The notes under the pieces were generated by a model that worked only from the letters and a program-made list of their open reading frames with translations, was not told the origin of the DNA and did not search any database. Source: Camellia lanceoleosa (taxonomy: Eukaryota; Streptophyta; Magnoliopsida; Ericales; Theaceae). From it: 64,000 nt of DNA. The stretch covers positions 201,181,701 through 201,245,700 of the forward strand of contig CM045761.1 in the NCBI GenBank assembly GCA_025200525.1, in the 5' to 3' direction. Shown here one piece after another: positions 22,501 to 34,854 of this stretch (position 1 is its first letter; each line of letters starts with the position of its first letter). The translations under genes were made by a program, and so were the position numbers.

Positions 22501-22690
22501 TACTGTGATATGATTTTGAGAGTTTCATAATCTCATAATCATTGTGGCACAAGGATTTGTTTAAGACTTTGTATAAATTCTACAAAGAAGACTTAATTAG
22601 CCGACTCCGAATTGAGGAGGATAATAGAAACAAATGAGGGAGTACCTCCTCAGTGAAGGCTAATGTCATTGAGCATGGCATATTTTCTGG
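19501..22690. repeat. Non-coding AT-rich segment with two tandem arrays
   Basis: 20385-20600 carries about 8 short units of the type AATTGGGTGCATTAATCTG, and 22010-22440 about 8 imperfect units of roughly 50 bp with GATTCCTAGTAGT...ACTGATCACATGTCAAGAC. The remainder is AT-rich with no ORF beyond repeat artefacts. It occupies the place where Copia 5' internal sequence and gag would be expected. Confidence 0.55.
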
Positions 22691-24645
22691 GATGAGGAAG
22701 AAGCCCCCCCCTCCCCTTGAACAAGGGCTCTAAGTTGGGGCCAAGGGATGGTGTTGCAAAGAAGCTGGCATACAAGCCGCGAGAACCTGGTTGTCGGTTC
22801 TTTGGGAAGTGCTACAACTATGGTAGCGAGGGGTTTTTAGTTTTACTAGGGCTACACGCCATATCTGCTCCGAGAATGAGTTGTTTACAACTTTCGAACC
22901 GGTTGCAAATGGTAAGAAGTTGTTTATGGGAAACTCTACTACCTCATTTGTTGAGGGAAAGGTGGTCCTGATGTTAACCTCAGGAAAAGAGCTAACCTTG
23001 AACGAAGTCCTGTATGTTCCGGACATTCGTAAGAATCTTGTCTCTAGGTCTCTTCTTAGTAAACATGTTTTTGCATGGTTTTTGAGTCCGACAAGGTCAT
23101 TCTGACGAAACACAAGTGTGAAACTTGTGTTGAAGCGAAGTGGACAAGATCCCGTATGAGTTATGGATAGGCTTTAAGCCTTCTTATAAATTCTTACGAA
23201 TGTGGGGGTGTCTTGCAATAGTGGCGATTCCTATACCCAAACGGGTTAGGATAGGCCCGAAAATCCGTGGATTGTATATTCATTGGTTATCCACATAATA
23301 GTAGTGCATTTCGGTTTCTTGTACATAAGTCTGAAACTTCAGACATTCACAGGAATACCATCATGGAGTCAAGGAATGCGTGTTTCTTTGAAGACATTTT
23401 TCCTTGCTGAACCTAAGAAGGGGTTTCGAGGTTTTGGAGCAATTTGGTGAGCTTGCTAGTGATGATGATCATTTTGATGATCAAGTTGAGAATCAAGGAG
23501 ATGATCAGCCTAGAAGGAGTAAAAGGGCTAGGATGTCCAAGTCTTTTGATCCAGACTTCTTGACTTATATGGTTAAGAACGAACCTCAAATTTTCCACGA
23601 AGCTATGACTTCTTCTGAGAGTCCTTTATGGAAAGAAGCGATCAAAAGTAAGATTGACTCCATCTTACAGAACCACACCTGGGAGTTGGTAGATTTACCT
23701 CCAGGTTGTAAGCCTTTAGGCTGTATATGGAATTTTAAAAGAAAGATGAAGGCCGATGGGTCAATTGACAAGTATAAAGCGAGGCTCGTTATCAAAGGGT
23801 ACAGGCAACGAGAAGGCCTGGATTACTTTGATACGTACTCACCTGTAACTAGGATAACATCCATTCGTATGGTGATTGCGTTAGCAGCTTTGTGCAATCT
23901 GGAGATATACCAGATGGATGTAAAGAAAGCTTTCTTAAATGGGGATTTGAATGAAGAAATTTACATGAAGCAACCTGAAGGGTTTTCAGCTCCAGGGCAA
24001 AACAAAAAAGTCTGTAAACTTGTCAAATCATTGTTTGGTTTGAAGCAAGCGCCTAAACAATGGCATGAGAAGTTTCACAACGTAATGTTGTCAAGTGGGT
24101 TTAGAATCAACGAATGTGACAAGCGTGTTTATGTCAAAGACACTGACAGAGGTTATGTCATTTTGTGTCTATATGTTGATGATATGCTCATTATAAGTAG
24201 TAACGATGTAATGATCAAAACTACCAAGAAGTTGTTAAACTCTAAGTTTGACATGAAGGATATGGACATTGCAGCTGTTATTCTGGGGATTAAGATTACC
24301 AGAACATCTGGCGGAATTGTACTTTCTCAGTCTCTTTATGTTGATAACATACTTGAGAAGTTTAGTGGATCAGATACGAGTGTGTCTTTGACACCTGTAA
24401 ACTTAAGTCTACATTTTACCAAGAATAATAAAGAGAGTGTCTCTCAGTTAGAATATTCTCGGGTAATTAGCCGTTTGATGTATCTGATAAGTTGTACTAG
24501 GCCGGATATAGCCTATTCGGTTAGCAGGCTTAGTAGATACACGAGTAATCCCGATGCTTCTCATTGGAAGGGCATTGTATTTACGTTACACTCGGGATTA
24601 TGGGCTGCATTATACTTGATATCCAGTGGTGCTAGATGGCTATAG
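22691..24645 (+). pseudogene. pol: Copia polyprotein relic: Gag knuckle, protease edge, RT, start of RNase H; integrase core deleted
   Basis: A decayed Gag end ([11 protein letters not shown] at about 22807) changes frame to a protease/pre-integrase segment ([20 protein letters not shown] at 22884; [19 protein letters not shown]). Pre-integrase text (ETCVEAKWT near 23120) then jumps directly to the C-terminal integrase motif (PYELWIGFKPSYKFLRMWGC from about 23151), so the DDE core is missing. From 23404 an open frame of 413 codons carries the Copia RT: WELVDLPPGCKPLGCIWNFK, QMDVKKAFLNG, the catalytic YVDDM at 24172-24186, and TRPDIAYSVSRLSRYTSNPD. A frameshift then enters RNase H, which dies after SDAN near 24647. 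It resembles the Tork-type Copia family. No 3' LTR found. Confidence 0.85.
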
Positions 24646-24827
24646 TGACGCGAATGAGTAATAACTCAGTAAAGCCATCTGTGAGTAATAACTCAGCAAA
24701 GTTATGTTCAACTTTATTTATTTTTTGTATGTGGAATAAGATTTGTTTTATGAAATGTTATACTCTATACAACGAATGATTGTCCAGTTTCTGACAAGCA
24801 CTCGTGGCAATAATTCTGTGGTTTAAG

Positions 24828-25118
24828 TATATGATCTGTTCTCAGTATTGGAGGTTTCTTTGTGGAACTGGCAAGTATGTGATCTGTTCCCAGTACTGGA
24901 GGTTCCTGTGTGGAACTTGCAAGTATGTTATTTGTTCCCAGTACTGGAGGTTCCTTTTGTGGAATTGGCAAGTATGTGATTTGTTCCTGGTACTGGAGGT
25001 TTATGTGTGGAACTGGCAAGTATATTATCTGTTCCTAGCACTGGAGGTTCCTTTGTGGAATTGGCAAGCATGTTATATGTTCTCGGTATCGGAGGTTCCT
25101 TTATGGAACTGACAAGTA
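24828..25118. repeat. Minisatellite, about six units of 46-48 bp
   Basis: Units of the type ATCTGTTC.CAGTACTGGAGG then TTCCT.TGTGGAACTGGCAAG repeat about six times with scattered substitutions. ORFs on both strands here are repeat artefacts. A different minisatellite occupies the same relative place in the related LTR at 33785-36659. Confidence 0.85.
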
Positions 25119-25752
25119 TGACATTTAATGCTCTGTATTTGATTTGTTAGCGTTAATGGATGTACCACATATGAACAAGCATGAACTCTAATTTCTGTAT
25201 ATCATTTGAATAAGAATATGTTTTTTATATAAACTCTGATTTTTGACTTTGTGATGGACATCATTCATTAAAACCCTTTTCTTTGTTATTATTCACTAGA
25301 CTCTAGCTCATTGTATTATTTATGTATGTAGGTGATCAGGCGCGCGACCAGGCTTAAAGGCGTTTACCTGGAATTTGTTTTTGTCAGCCAAACTATGTGC
25401 CTCCCGTGGAGTTTCCCAATATATCAAGTGGTTATGGCTATGTGATTAAAATTCAAGTTTTGTTTTCTTGTTTGTTTAAACAAGTCTTTGTTTATTTTGT
25501 AAATAGGGCTAAGTTCCTTTTTGTCTAATTTGTATATGTATGATGACATAAGGAGGATGTGCATATATATATATAAAGTTTAAAATTTTTTTGTCTCATA
25601 TAAGCCTGCACAATTCATGGATGTTGTATATTTGTTATTTGCTTCTGCTAGCCCCTAATATTATGTTAATCTGTCTTAGAGGCCTTCAGTAATCCCAGGA
25701 TTACTGGCTGGTTACGCTGCTAAACCCATAGGGGTGGGTTTGGGTTGTGACA

Positions 25753-26621
25753 ATGCCCCGAGGTTGGTCATCAATGTTATCTATGGAATAACTGACCCCG
25801 AAAGGGAAAATTCCCTTCGAGAAGAAATTCAAAGAGCCACACACCTTCAACAGGTAATGTCGGTAGGATTTCCTTCCAAAAAGTCCAAGATAGAAACCAG
25901 ATCTTCTCGATTTAATGTCGTGCTCACTGAGAAAGACCTAAAGAGAATCCAACACCCCCACACCGATGCCCTCGTCGTTACAGTTGGTGTGGCCAACAAG
26001 TTTGATATGAAGCGAGTCTTGATTGACCAAGGAAGTGCCACAGACATCATATATTATGAGCTTTTCAAAAAGCTTGGTCTCAGTGAGCAACACCTACCAC
26101 TTGCCACCTCCATTTTAGTTGACTTCAACTCGCAAACAGAATGGTTGTTCGGCCGAATAACTCTGTCTATCATAGCTAAGTCCAAGATAGTCTCTATTGA
26201 CTTCTTGGTGGTAAACACCCCATCTCCCTACAATGCTATCCTTGGTCGACCTTGGACTCACCAGATAGAGGTAGTCCCTTTCACCTATCACCAACTCGTT
26301 TGCTTTCCAACCAAGTATGGAGTAGAGGAGATTCACGGAGACCAAGTGGCGGCCAAACACTGCTTTATTGCCGCCATGAAAACCGAACAAGTCTGCGACC
26401 AAGTGCAGATGGTGGAAGTACATGACCAGCCAGTTTTGGAAGACGTTAGCAGAGTGCCAACCAAGAAGATAGTAGAAGACCTAAAGACGGTCTTTGTAGA
26501 AGAAGGAAACCTAGACAAGTTCTTCCTACTCAATACTTTCCTTACTATTGGCGAGAGAGAGAGAGCAATTATTGGCTCTACTCCGCAAAAACATCGAAGT
26601 GTTCGCCTAGTCAGCCTATGA
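25753..26621 (+). pseudogene. Gypsy retropepsin-like protease segment
   Basis: Directly after the nested insertion the host frame continues with PRLVINVIYGITD, then a long charged spacer and the aspartic protease core VLIDQGSATDIIYYELFKKL at about 26017. The usual D-[ST/G]-G core is present in the variant form DQGSA. NAILGRPW, the typical post-active-site motif, follows at about 26231. The frame ends at 26621 with a stop before RT. It would cleave the Gag-Pol polyprotein if intact. Confidence 0.8.
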
Positions 26622-28440
26622 CAATCCTGGGTTGGACCCCAATTATGCTTGTCATTGACTCAACGTCTAATTAGGAGCACAGCCAGTTGTTCAGAAGAGA
26701 AGACCGTCATCCGCGTAACACACCGATGCAGTGATTGAAGAGGTAGACAAACTTTTAACTGTTAGAGTCATTCAAGAAGTGTAGTACCCAAAGTGGCTGT
26801 CCAACACTGTCATAGTGAAAAAGAAGAATGGCAAGTGGAGAGTCTACGTTGATTTCACTAGCCTTAACAAAGCTTGCCCCAAGGATAACTTCTCCCTTCC
26901 ACGAATAAATTAACTTGTTGACGCAACGGCTGGATATGAGTGCATGAGCTTTCTAAACGCCTACAGTGGCTACCATCAGATTCCTATTTTCGGCTCTGAC
27001 CAGGAGAAAATGGCTTTCATCAGCTCTAAAGGCACTTACTGTTACAAAGTGATGCCCTTCAGCTTGAAGAACGCTAGTGCGACCTACTAGTGAATGGTCA
27101 CCAAAATGTTCAAGGACCAGCTCGGTAAAACCATGGAAGCATACATTGATGACATGGTCATCAAAAGCAAGTTGTCCGAGCACTATCTAAGGGACCTTGA
27201 GCAAGTGTTTGAAATTCTGAAGACTCACAAGCTTCGATTGAAAGCCTCAAAATATGCCTTTAGAGTAGGATCAGGGAAGTTCTTGGGGTACATGGTGACT
27301 AGGCAGGGCATCGAAGCCAACTCCAACCAAATCAAAGCCCTCAAAGACCTCGAAGTGCCTACAAAGGCTAAAGAACTCCAGAAACTTGCTGGCATGACTG
27401 CAACACTTAATCGTTTCATCAGTCGGTCTTTTGATCGGATAAATCCCTTCTTCCAACTTCTAAGGAAAAAAGCCAGCTTTGAATGGGGAAGCCAGTGCTC
27501 TGAAGCACTAGAAGATTTGAAGAAGTATCTGTCCTCTCCTCCCTTTCTATCCACCCCTATCACCAATGAAGAGCTCTTCTTTTACTTGGTTGTTTCTGAT
27601 CATGCCGTCAATGCAGTGCTGGTCAGAGAGGATAGAAATGAGCAAAAACCAGTATATTATGTTAACAAGACTCTCTTAGATGCCGAAACTAGATAGTTTC
27701 TATTGGAGAAATTGGCATACACCCTATTAATTGCCTCTAGGAAGCTTGTTCACTATTTTCAAGGACATACTATCAATGTCCTCACTGAATTCCCTCTTAA
27801 GTCAGTGTTCAGTCGAGCTGATTTCTCAGGCCAAACAACAAAGTAGGTGGTGGACCTTGGAGAGTTTGACATCAAGTTCCAACCTCAAACTATTATCAAA
27901 GCTCAAGTCCTGGCAGACTTTGTTGCAGAATTCACTCCAGGACTAACTGTCCCCTGTGAAGGGAGCTCGACCTTGGTCACAATGACTACCCAGCACAGAG
28001 GGCAATCCCAAGCCGAAGCATGGAAGTTTTTTATCGGAGACGTATGGAAGCTGTTTGTGGATGGTTCTTCCAACCAAAAGGGCTCAAGGCAGGAATTGTC
28101 CTTATTTCTTGAAGGATTCATGTGGGAACAGGCCATCTGATTAGGCTGGAAAGCTTTTAACAATGAAGCAGAGTATAAAGCTCTACTAGGCGGCCTATGA
28201 AGTGCCAAACACTTCAATGCGGAGGAGGTACTCGTCTTTAGTGATTCCTAATTAGTGGTCAACTAACTCTCTAGAGTTTACGAGGCTCGCAATGAGCGGA
28301 TGGCCACTTATGCAAAACAAGCCAAAAACTTGATCAGAAAGTTCCAGGCCATTAGAGTTGAGAAGATTGGTTGAAAGGGAAATGGTCACGTTGATTCCTT
28401 AGCTTGCCTGGGTTCCTCGGTCGACTATAGAGACGACCGC
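26622..28440 (+). pseudogene. Gypsy reverse transcriptase and two RNase H-like segments, stop-riddled
   Basis: RT begins near 26720 (KLLTVRVIQEV) and includes VKKKNGKWRVYVDFTSLNKA, CPKDNFSLPRIN and the catalytic YIDDM at 27142-27156. Stops fall near 26782, 26911 and 27090; 27094-27696 is open. The first RNase H segment (FYLVVSDHAVNAVLVRED) is at about 27577-27700. A second RNase H-like domain begins with WKLFVDGSSNQKGS at about 28045 and runs through stops to about 28420. The tandem arrangement is characteristic of Tat-type Gypsy elements. Non-functional. Confidence 0.82.
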
Positions 28441-28449
28441 AAAATATGA

Positions 28450-29756
28450 GTGGAATATATACCCCAACCACGTATACAACTAATCGAAATAATCCTCTGC
28501 ACTGACTTGGGCCCAAGCTGGATGGACCTACTCTTGGCCTTCTTGAAGAACAACACCATTCCTGAGGACAAAAAACAAGTGCACAAGATAAGGCACAGAG
28601 CTGCTCGATTTGGGTCTCCTCATCTAACAAGCTTTACAAGAAATCCTACATGGGCCCTTATCTATTTTGTGTTCATCCAAGTCTGGTGGAGAATGTGCTT
28701 TACGAGATCTACGATGGAATCTGGGAGAGCCAAACTGGTGGCCGGTCCTTGGCACACCGAGCCCTCACACACGGGTATTGGTGGCCACACATGTAAAATG
28801 AGGCCCAACAGTATGTCCACAAGTGCGACAAGTGCCAAAAGTTTGCTCCTCTCATTCACCAGCCAACCAAAGCTCTAACCCCCTTCACCAGTCCTTGGCC
28901 ATTCGCTCGGTGAGGCTTAGACATTGTTAGACCACTAGCTAGGGGAACTGAGAATAAAAGGTTCTTCATCGCTGCGACTGACTACTTTACCAAGTGGGTG
29001 GAGGTGGAGGCCTTGTGCAAGATCAAAGAAGCAGACACTAAGAGGTTTGTTTGCCACAATGTTGTGACTTGATTTGGCATTCCCAAAGTCTTTCTCTTTG
29101 AAAATGGCACACAATTTGATGGCAAGATCTTCAGGAGATTTTGCACTGACTTAAAGATAGAGTTCCGAAACTCCACTCCAGCCTACCTATAGGGCAATGG
29201 CCAGGCTGAGGCATCCAACAAGACAATCATTGATGGGATAAAAAAATGTCTTGAAAAAGCCAAGGGCAAATGGGTGGAAAAGATACCGAATGTCCTCTGG
29301 GCTTACCGAACTACTCCTCGTTGGTCGACCGGTGAAACACCTTACTCTCTTACCTATGGGATGGAAACAGTCATCCCTTTGGAGGTTGGCCTTCCTACCA
29401 TTCGTCCTAAGATCTTTGAGCCAGCAGACAATGATGAAGCCATTGCCCAAGCTCTGGACATGGCCGAAGAGCGCAAGGAAGCTGCCCTTGTTCGATTGAC
29501 GACTTACCAGCAGCAACTCACTAAGAGCTTCAACAAGAATGTGCGTCCAAGGCAATTCCTACCAGGTGACTTGGTACTGAGGAAGGTGATGGATCACAAG
29601 AAAGTTCCTGGAGAAGGGAAACTTGGTGCTAACTGGAAAGGGCCCTACAAGGTCACTTCAGCACTTGGCAATGGCACATACTATCTGGCTGATTTAGCAG
29701 GAAAGGCAATCCCTAGAGCATGGAACATTGCTAACCTAAAGAAGTACTTCCAGTAA
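28450..29756 (+). pseudogene. Gypsy integrase with decayed catalytic site
   Basis: The zinc-binding N terminus is visible in changing frames (VHKCDKCQKFAPL near 28812). The catalytic core has ATDYFTKWVEVE near 28975 (first acidic residue kept), LFENGTQFDG near 29091, where the second catalytic aspartate reads Glu (GAA at 29100-29102), and GQAEASNKT near 29200 (third acidic residue kept). Stops occur near 29071 and 29190. The C-terminal part 29274-29756 is open: VLWAYRTTPRWSTGETPYSL and the chromo-less tail WKGPYKVTSALGNGTYYLAD, ending KKYFQ. Domain order and sequence fit the Tat lineage. Confidence 0.82.
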
Positions 29757-30666
29757 TGTAATTCTTAGAATAAAGTACTTTCAGTAATGCATTTCTCAGA
29801 ACATGCCTCGATGTAATCAAAAGTTCTAAGTATCAATGAATGGAAATTTGTTTTACAATTTGTCTTTATTTACTTGTGTTATACATTTATGCTCAGTGAA
29901 GCAAATTGGCCACGGGTCTTAACTCAAGCCAAGCCCGGATGCTCAACCCTTTGGTTGGAGCAAGGTGCCAAGTGGTATAACTTGGTGGAATTTGTGCCAA
30001 GTATCGTTACTTGGAGCACGGTCTATGTTCACAATTCACGCTTGAAGAAGGGCTGAATTACACTCTACGATGGGTTAAATCACGCCAAAACTTGACCAAG
30101 TCAGGTGGCGGCCGAACAATACAATGCTCGGTCAAGGCAAAAACTAGAAAAGGCCAGAGCTTCTAGTTGGCTAAATGACAGAACTTTCTTTATAATTTTT
30201 TGTCTCACAAGGCATGAAGCATGGTTTGACCGAACAGACTGCCTTCTGAGCCACAGAGCTCATGCTTGGCTGGGGGCATAATAAACTCACTTTCTCAATT
30301 TTTTCCAAGGTACGAAGCCCGATCAGACTGAACAGATGGTTTGCTAGGCCATAGAGCCTCTACCTAGCTGGGGGCAAACATTACATACAAGCAAAAATTA
30401 AAGATAAACAGTTCAACACTTGCGAAAATATTAGAACTAGTGCATTGATATGAAACTTCAATTACAAAAAAGAGTTCAACCTTACAAAAGAAGAGATCCA
30501 GCCGATCGAACTCCACAAAAAAAAAAAAAAAAAAAAAAAAAAAAGGTGCAAATTTGCAAGTTCAATACTTGGCAAATTTAGAAAATACTTCATTAACCTC
30601 CAAGTTTCATTACAAAAGAACTACTAAAACAAAAGTAAAAGCAAAAACTCGAGGCAACCTAACAAC
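29757..30666 (+). other. Post-pol non-coding region of the Gypsy element
   Basis: It contains a duplicated motif (GCTGGGGGCATAATAAACTC near 30271, GCTGGGGGCAAACATTAC near 30368) in which the GGGGGCA word echoes the polypurine tract, and a run of about 27 A at 30519-30544. No coding sequence on +. Confidence 0.6.
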
Positions 30667-31323
30667 TTACTCCTCGCGTTGCTTCTCCTCGCAGTGTCTG
30701 TCCTCGCAATGCTCCTCATCTGTAGGATCGACAGTCTGCCTAACTAAGGAAGAGTTCAGCGGAAGAGGAGAAAGGTCAAAAGGATCAACATCCGTAGCTC
30801 CAACCCCCTGAGACTTTCTCCTCCTAACTCTTGCACCGGTCTTCGAAGGGACCAGGATATTGTTAATATCATAAAGAGGAGAAGCCTCTTCCACCTTAGT
30901 AGCGTGCAGAGCCCTAGTCCAATCCTTAGTAATGATCTTGTCCCTTAGCTTCAAGATCTCCTCTGAGCAGGTCTTTTCGGCCTCGTCATAGCCCCTCTGT
31001 TCGGCCTCGTCTACCATCCCTTGATAATTAGCCTTCAAAGACTTCAGAGCAGCATCGGCATCTGCAACCCTCCGTTCGGCCATGAACATCAGTGCTTCGG
31101 CCTTCTTCTTTGCATCTTCCATCTCCTTTAGATCCTCTCTGGCCGCCTTCAAGGACATATCAGCATCAGCCAACATGTTGATCGTCTTAACCCTCTCTTG
31201 TTCCTCACAATGCCATCTTTCATCCATGATGTGCATTCTCTGATTGCACTGCACCAAACCAAGGTATCATGTTCTCAACAACCAAATTTAAGGAAATGAC
31301 AAGGATATAAAAGAAGACTTACT
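30667..31323 (-). CDS. Antisense ORF of the Gypsy element, C-terminal coiled-coil exons
   Basis: On the - strand, opposite gag-pol, 31257-30667 is open for 196 codons. An acceptor (GTGCAG) at 31251-31249 and a donor (GCA|GTAAGT) after 31323 define a 74-nt intron (31249-31322), so the real product enters from an upstream exon. The protein is Glu/Lys/Ala-rich with a long coiled coil (LKAAREDLKEMEDAKKKAEA) and a basic then acidic tail (KTGARVRRRK). The solo LTR at 31339 cut this antisense gene in two; its N-terminal half is at 38318-37237. Antisense ORFs between pol and the 3' LTR are described in Tat-lineage elements, where their role is unknown. The frame is unexpectedly open compared with the stop-riddled pol. 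Confidence 0.7.
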
Positions 31324-34300
31324 GCAGTTAGCATCTGCTGTAAGAACTTGAATTTTTAAACAACTAATTAGTTTGTTAATAACAATATTAAGTCAATTAA
31401 TAGTGATTATTAAATTATAATGTTAATAGCATCATGATTAATACCAATATTAAAATCCTTTAAATAAATTTATTTGTCTTTATGTGATTAAATTTCTATG
31501 TCTAAATACCATTGTGGAAACTAAATGATTTAAACAAATAATAACTAAGTTAGTTAGAGGATAGTAGGGAGCAAAATATCTAGTGACTAAGTTATATATA
31601 CATTGATTTTTATTTTTTGTACACACTTAAAAGGAAAAAAAAAATTCAAATTTCAAATTTTTGGGCAGAGCATTTCGGTCGCCTTTTCTTCCCAAGGAGG
31701 CTGCTGTGAAGGCATGTATCGAAACATACTCTAAGCCTATTTATAGGTAATAATTCCTAAGCCAAGAGGGAAAAAAATAAAAATAAAAATAAAATAAAAT
31801 AAAATGAAAATAGGCCCCCAAACTCCTACAAATAGAACACTATCTCAGCCCTTTCATTTCTATACAAACGGCTGAGGAAAAAGAAAAAGAGAGGAGAAAA
31901 GAAAAGAAAAAGATAGGAAGATGAGAAGGTGCTTGGTGGTCACAATTTCAAAACTAATCTTGAGAATAGTTTGTAAAAGCTCTTGAGGTAGGAATACTCA
32001 ATCTCTATCCTCCCTTAGATATTTTTTTTTATTGAATCTATATATTAAAAATATGCAAGAGTGTGCATTGTTAATACACACATAGCAAGAATAGCTCAAT
32101 GCAGGTTTACATTTTGATAGAATAATAATTTCATGATTATATGATTTTTATTCCTTCTTGCAAGCATAGATTATATGGTTTAGCTACTGATTTTATTTTC
32201 TTATGTGTTCAAATATTCTTCACTGTTTGAAATAATCTTGCATGGGGCTAAAGTGAGATAAGGTTAGTTCATTTTTACTTGAAATTTATATTTTCTTCAT
32301 TGTTTCAGAATTTATCGGAGGTAAAATGCTTTAATAAATTGAAAACAACTTGTGTCAAAAATCTATTGGTGGTGGTAGTATATATACGTGTTCTATACAC
32401 GTGTAAATTTTTATAAAATCATTGGATACCATTTTCTTACCGAAATAAATATTTGTCCTAAGTGTTGTTCACAACACAGCAGAAACAGTGACTTCAAACA
32501 GGTCCCATTTTCACTGCAAATGGTATTTTTATGCATGACCACTTGGGATAGTTAGATATAAGAGTTATTTTTCATTTTCCACCGATTTCACAAAAAATGG
32601 ATAAGTCTAAAAGGAGAAATTGTAGTTTTACTAAAATGCAATAGAATCTGTCCAATTTTCTTAGAAAAATTATTTGACCATCTTCCATTGGTTTTCAGCC
32701 TTCAAACTCTTCTGGAAATATGTTCTAAACTCAAATATATAGAAAGACGTTTTGACCATACCTCTTTTTGAAACCATTTGAAACCCCTTTCTATTTTTCA
32801 AACACAGATCACCTGTGCTGGAAATTATTGTAACTCACTATCCCAGAAACTAGTTTTCTTCCAAATTTTATTTCTCCATTTTAAAATCATTTTTAGCCCT
32901 GGTATTCCTTGCAAAATATTTTCCTAACTTAATGAACTAGCACCAGTTAAAATATTGTAATAATTGAATTTCGTTTGAAATGGATTTCATTATTTTTAGT
33001 CTGACCCTATAGTGTTGAAAAGAAGAAGTGTGAGGAATTCGTTAAAATTTTGTGATGAATCCTAAAAGATTCTAAAATATTTATTTTGGTTGTCATACGT
33101 GATTATGCTGTGCTAGATAAACCTTATGTCATTGTGGTTTGCAAACTAAAACTCGTACATGCATCAAAATGTGAATTTGACAAAGTAAAGAAACACGAAA
33201 TTGAACAGATGCATTAAAGTTAAAAGTGATGGGGTGAGCTCGGTTTAGAGTCTTGTGCAAGTGAGTTGCGAACCCTAACATGGCACGGGAAGGTATTTCG
33301 GCTCTTATTAGTATAGGTGATATAAGGTTGGTGGTGTGGGTGTCACAACATAGATCGTTCCTTTGGGGCAGACCATGATGTCACGACGCGGGTACATAAC
33401 CTTGGTGTGTGGGCATCATTGGTAGTTACAACAAGTAACATTTGAATATTTGACCAAATGGGAGTCAAAATTGTCCGTGGCCATTGCTTAGCGGTTGAGT
33501 GGAAATAGTGCTCCACGAGGAGTTACTTAAAATTACCTGATAAACTAAATCTATGATAATTTAAAAGAAAAGTTAGCATTTTTTCTTATGATGAAATACT
33601 GCTTCCACTTACCCTTGTTCTTATTATCTATTGTTATTATTTCAACTAATAACATCCTTGTTATGTTTATTAAATGCTACTTGCTATTTTGTTACTACAC
33701 AGTATTCATTAATTATGAGTATTATTATCGGGGTGGGTATTTTTGGGTTGTAATATCTTATTGAGCTCGTTGCTCATTGGCATTTGTAACAACCCTCGTT
33801 ACCGATTACTGATTAATCACTGACCACTGATTTATTACCGATTACTGTGAAATTGAGACTGCTTATGACTGATAATTGAATCAACTGAAATACTGAACAG
33901 ATTGATTGAAAACTGGAACCGAATTGACTGAGTGTGCCTATTGTATTGCATTTCTATCTGCTCGATCGCTTAATTATCTGTTAGGTGTGTTTACGTTTAA
34001 ACTGCAAATTGAAGGCCTTATCGGCGACCAAACTGAAAATTGTTTAGTGTTTCATGATTACCATAATTTATGTGGTTTTATGGTATATTTAATTGAAAAT
34101 CGATTTGGTATGATTAAATTAGATTAAAATGAGCTAATTAAAGAGTTTGACGTAATTACCATTTTGCCATTGTTAGTGGGCCTTGTATTATATCATGGTT
34201 GAGCATTGATATACCTTAGGCAAACACTTTTCCCTCAGCCATTTTATGTCTCTAAACCGACCAAGAAGAGAATTAGAGAGAGAAAGTGAGAGTTTGGCTT

Positions 34301-34854
34301 GTTCTTGAGTTTTGGCTAGGAAGCTTGGAGATTTGGAGTGTAGATTTCATAACTTAGCTTCCTTACCTTGTAATTGAAACTCGAGGTAAGGAACTCATCT
34401 TCTTATTGTTGTCATTGAACTAGTTCTTGCATGTTTCATGTTAACTTTATGAGCTAAGTCATGTTTTTAAGCTTAGCATGTGAGATTGAAGCTTAATTGT
34501 TGCATGCATGTTGGTTTTAGTGAGTTTGAAGTGGATTTCATGGTCAAATGCCACATGCATGTTCATAATCATGTTCAAATCCATGTTTTCATCTTGTTTT
34601 GAAAAGAATAAGCTCATTTGAGCAAGCTTTGAAGCTTCAATTTGGTTTAAAATTCATGCATGGCATGTTTGAAGATTGTTCTTGAAATGGGTTTGGAAAA
34701 TGGTTTTAATTGACTCACCTTTGGGGCTTGAATTCATAAATTGAGCTTTGAAACTTGTTGTATATTGATTTGAGATGTGTTTCCCAGAATTTGGGCCCAA
34801 GAGGTCGAGTATTGAGTGGTAGAATGCTTGGTTCGGACGTGGAAGACAAATCTG

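Larger units (their letters stand above)
17257..25752 (+). mobile_element. Nested large LTR insertion, TSD ATGCC, enclosing a Copia relic
   Basis: The insert starts TGTGACGACCCC and ends GGGTTTGGGTTGTGACA, with a perfect TSD ATGCC at 17252-17256 and 25753-25757. Rejoining the flanks restores the host Gypsy text between gag and protease. The outer parts (17257 to about 18854, and about 24660-25752) resemble in layout the solo LTR at 33785-36659: an A/G-rich leader with a GGTAAG donor-like site near 18284, GTGAGTAA.AACT before a minisatellite, then TATGTGCCTCC and a terminal AACCCATAGGG...GGGTTTGGG block. The simplest reading is a solo LTR later invaded by a Copia element. I did not find a second LTR copy within it. 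The + orientation is inferred from the leader-like segment. Confidence 0.75.

Noticed and set aside
24765..25112. ORFs of about 100 codons on both strands
   Set aside because: They are translations of the 46-48-bp minisatellite.
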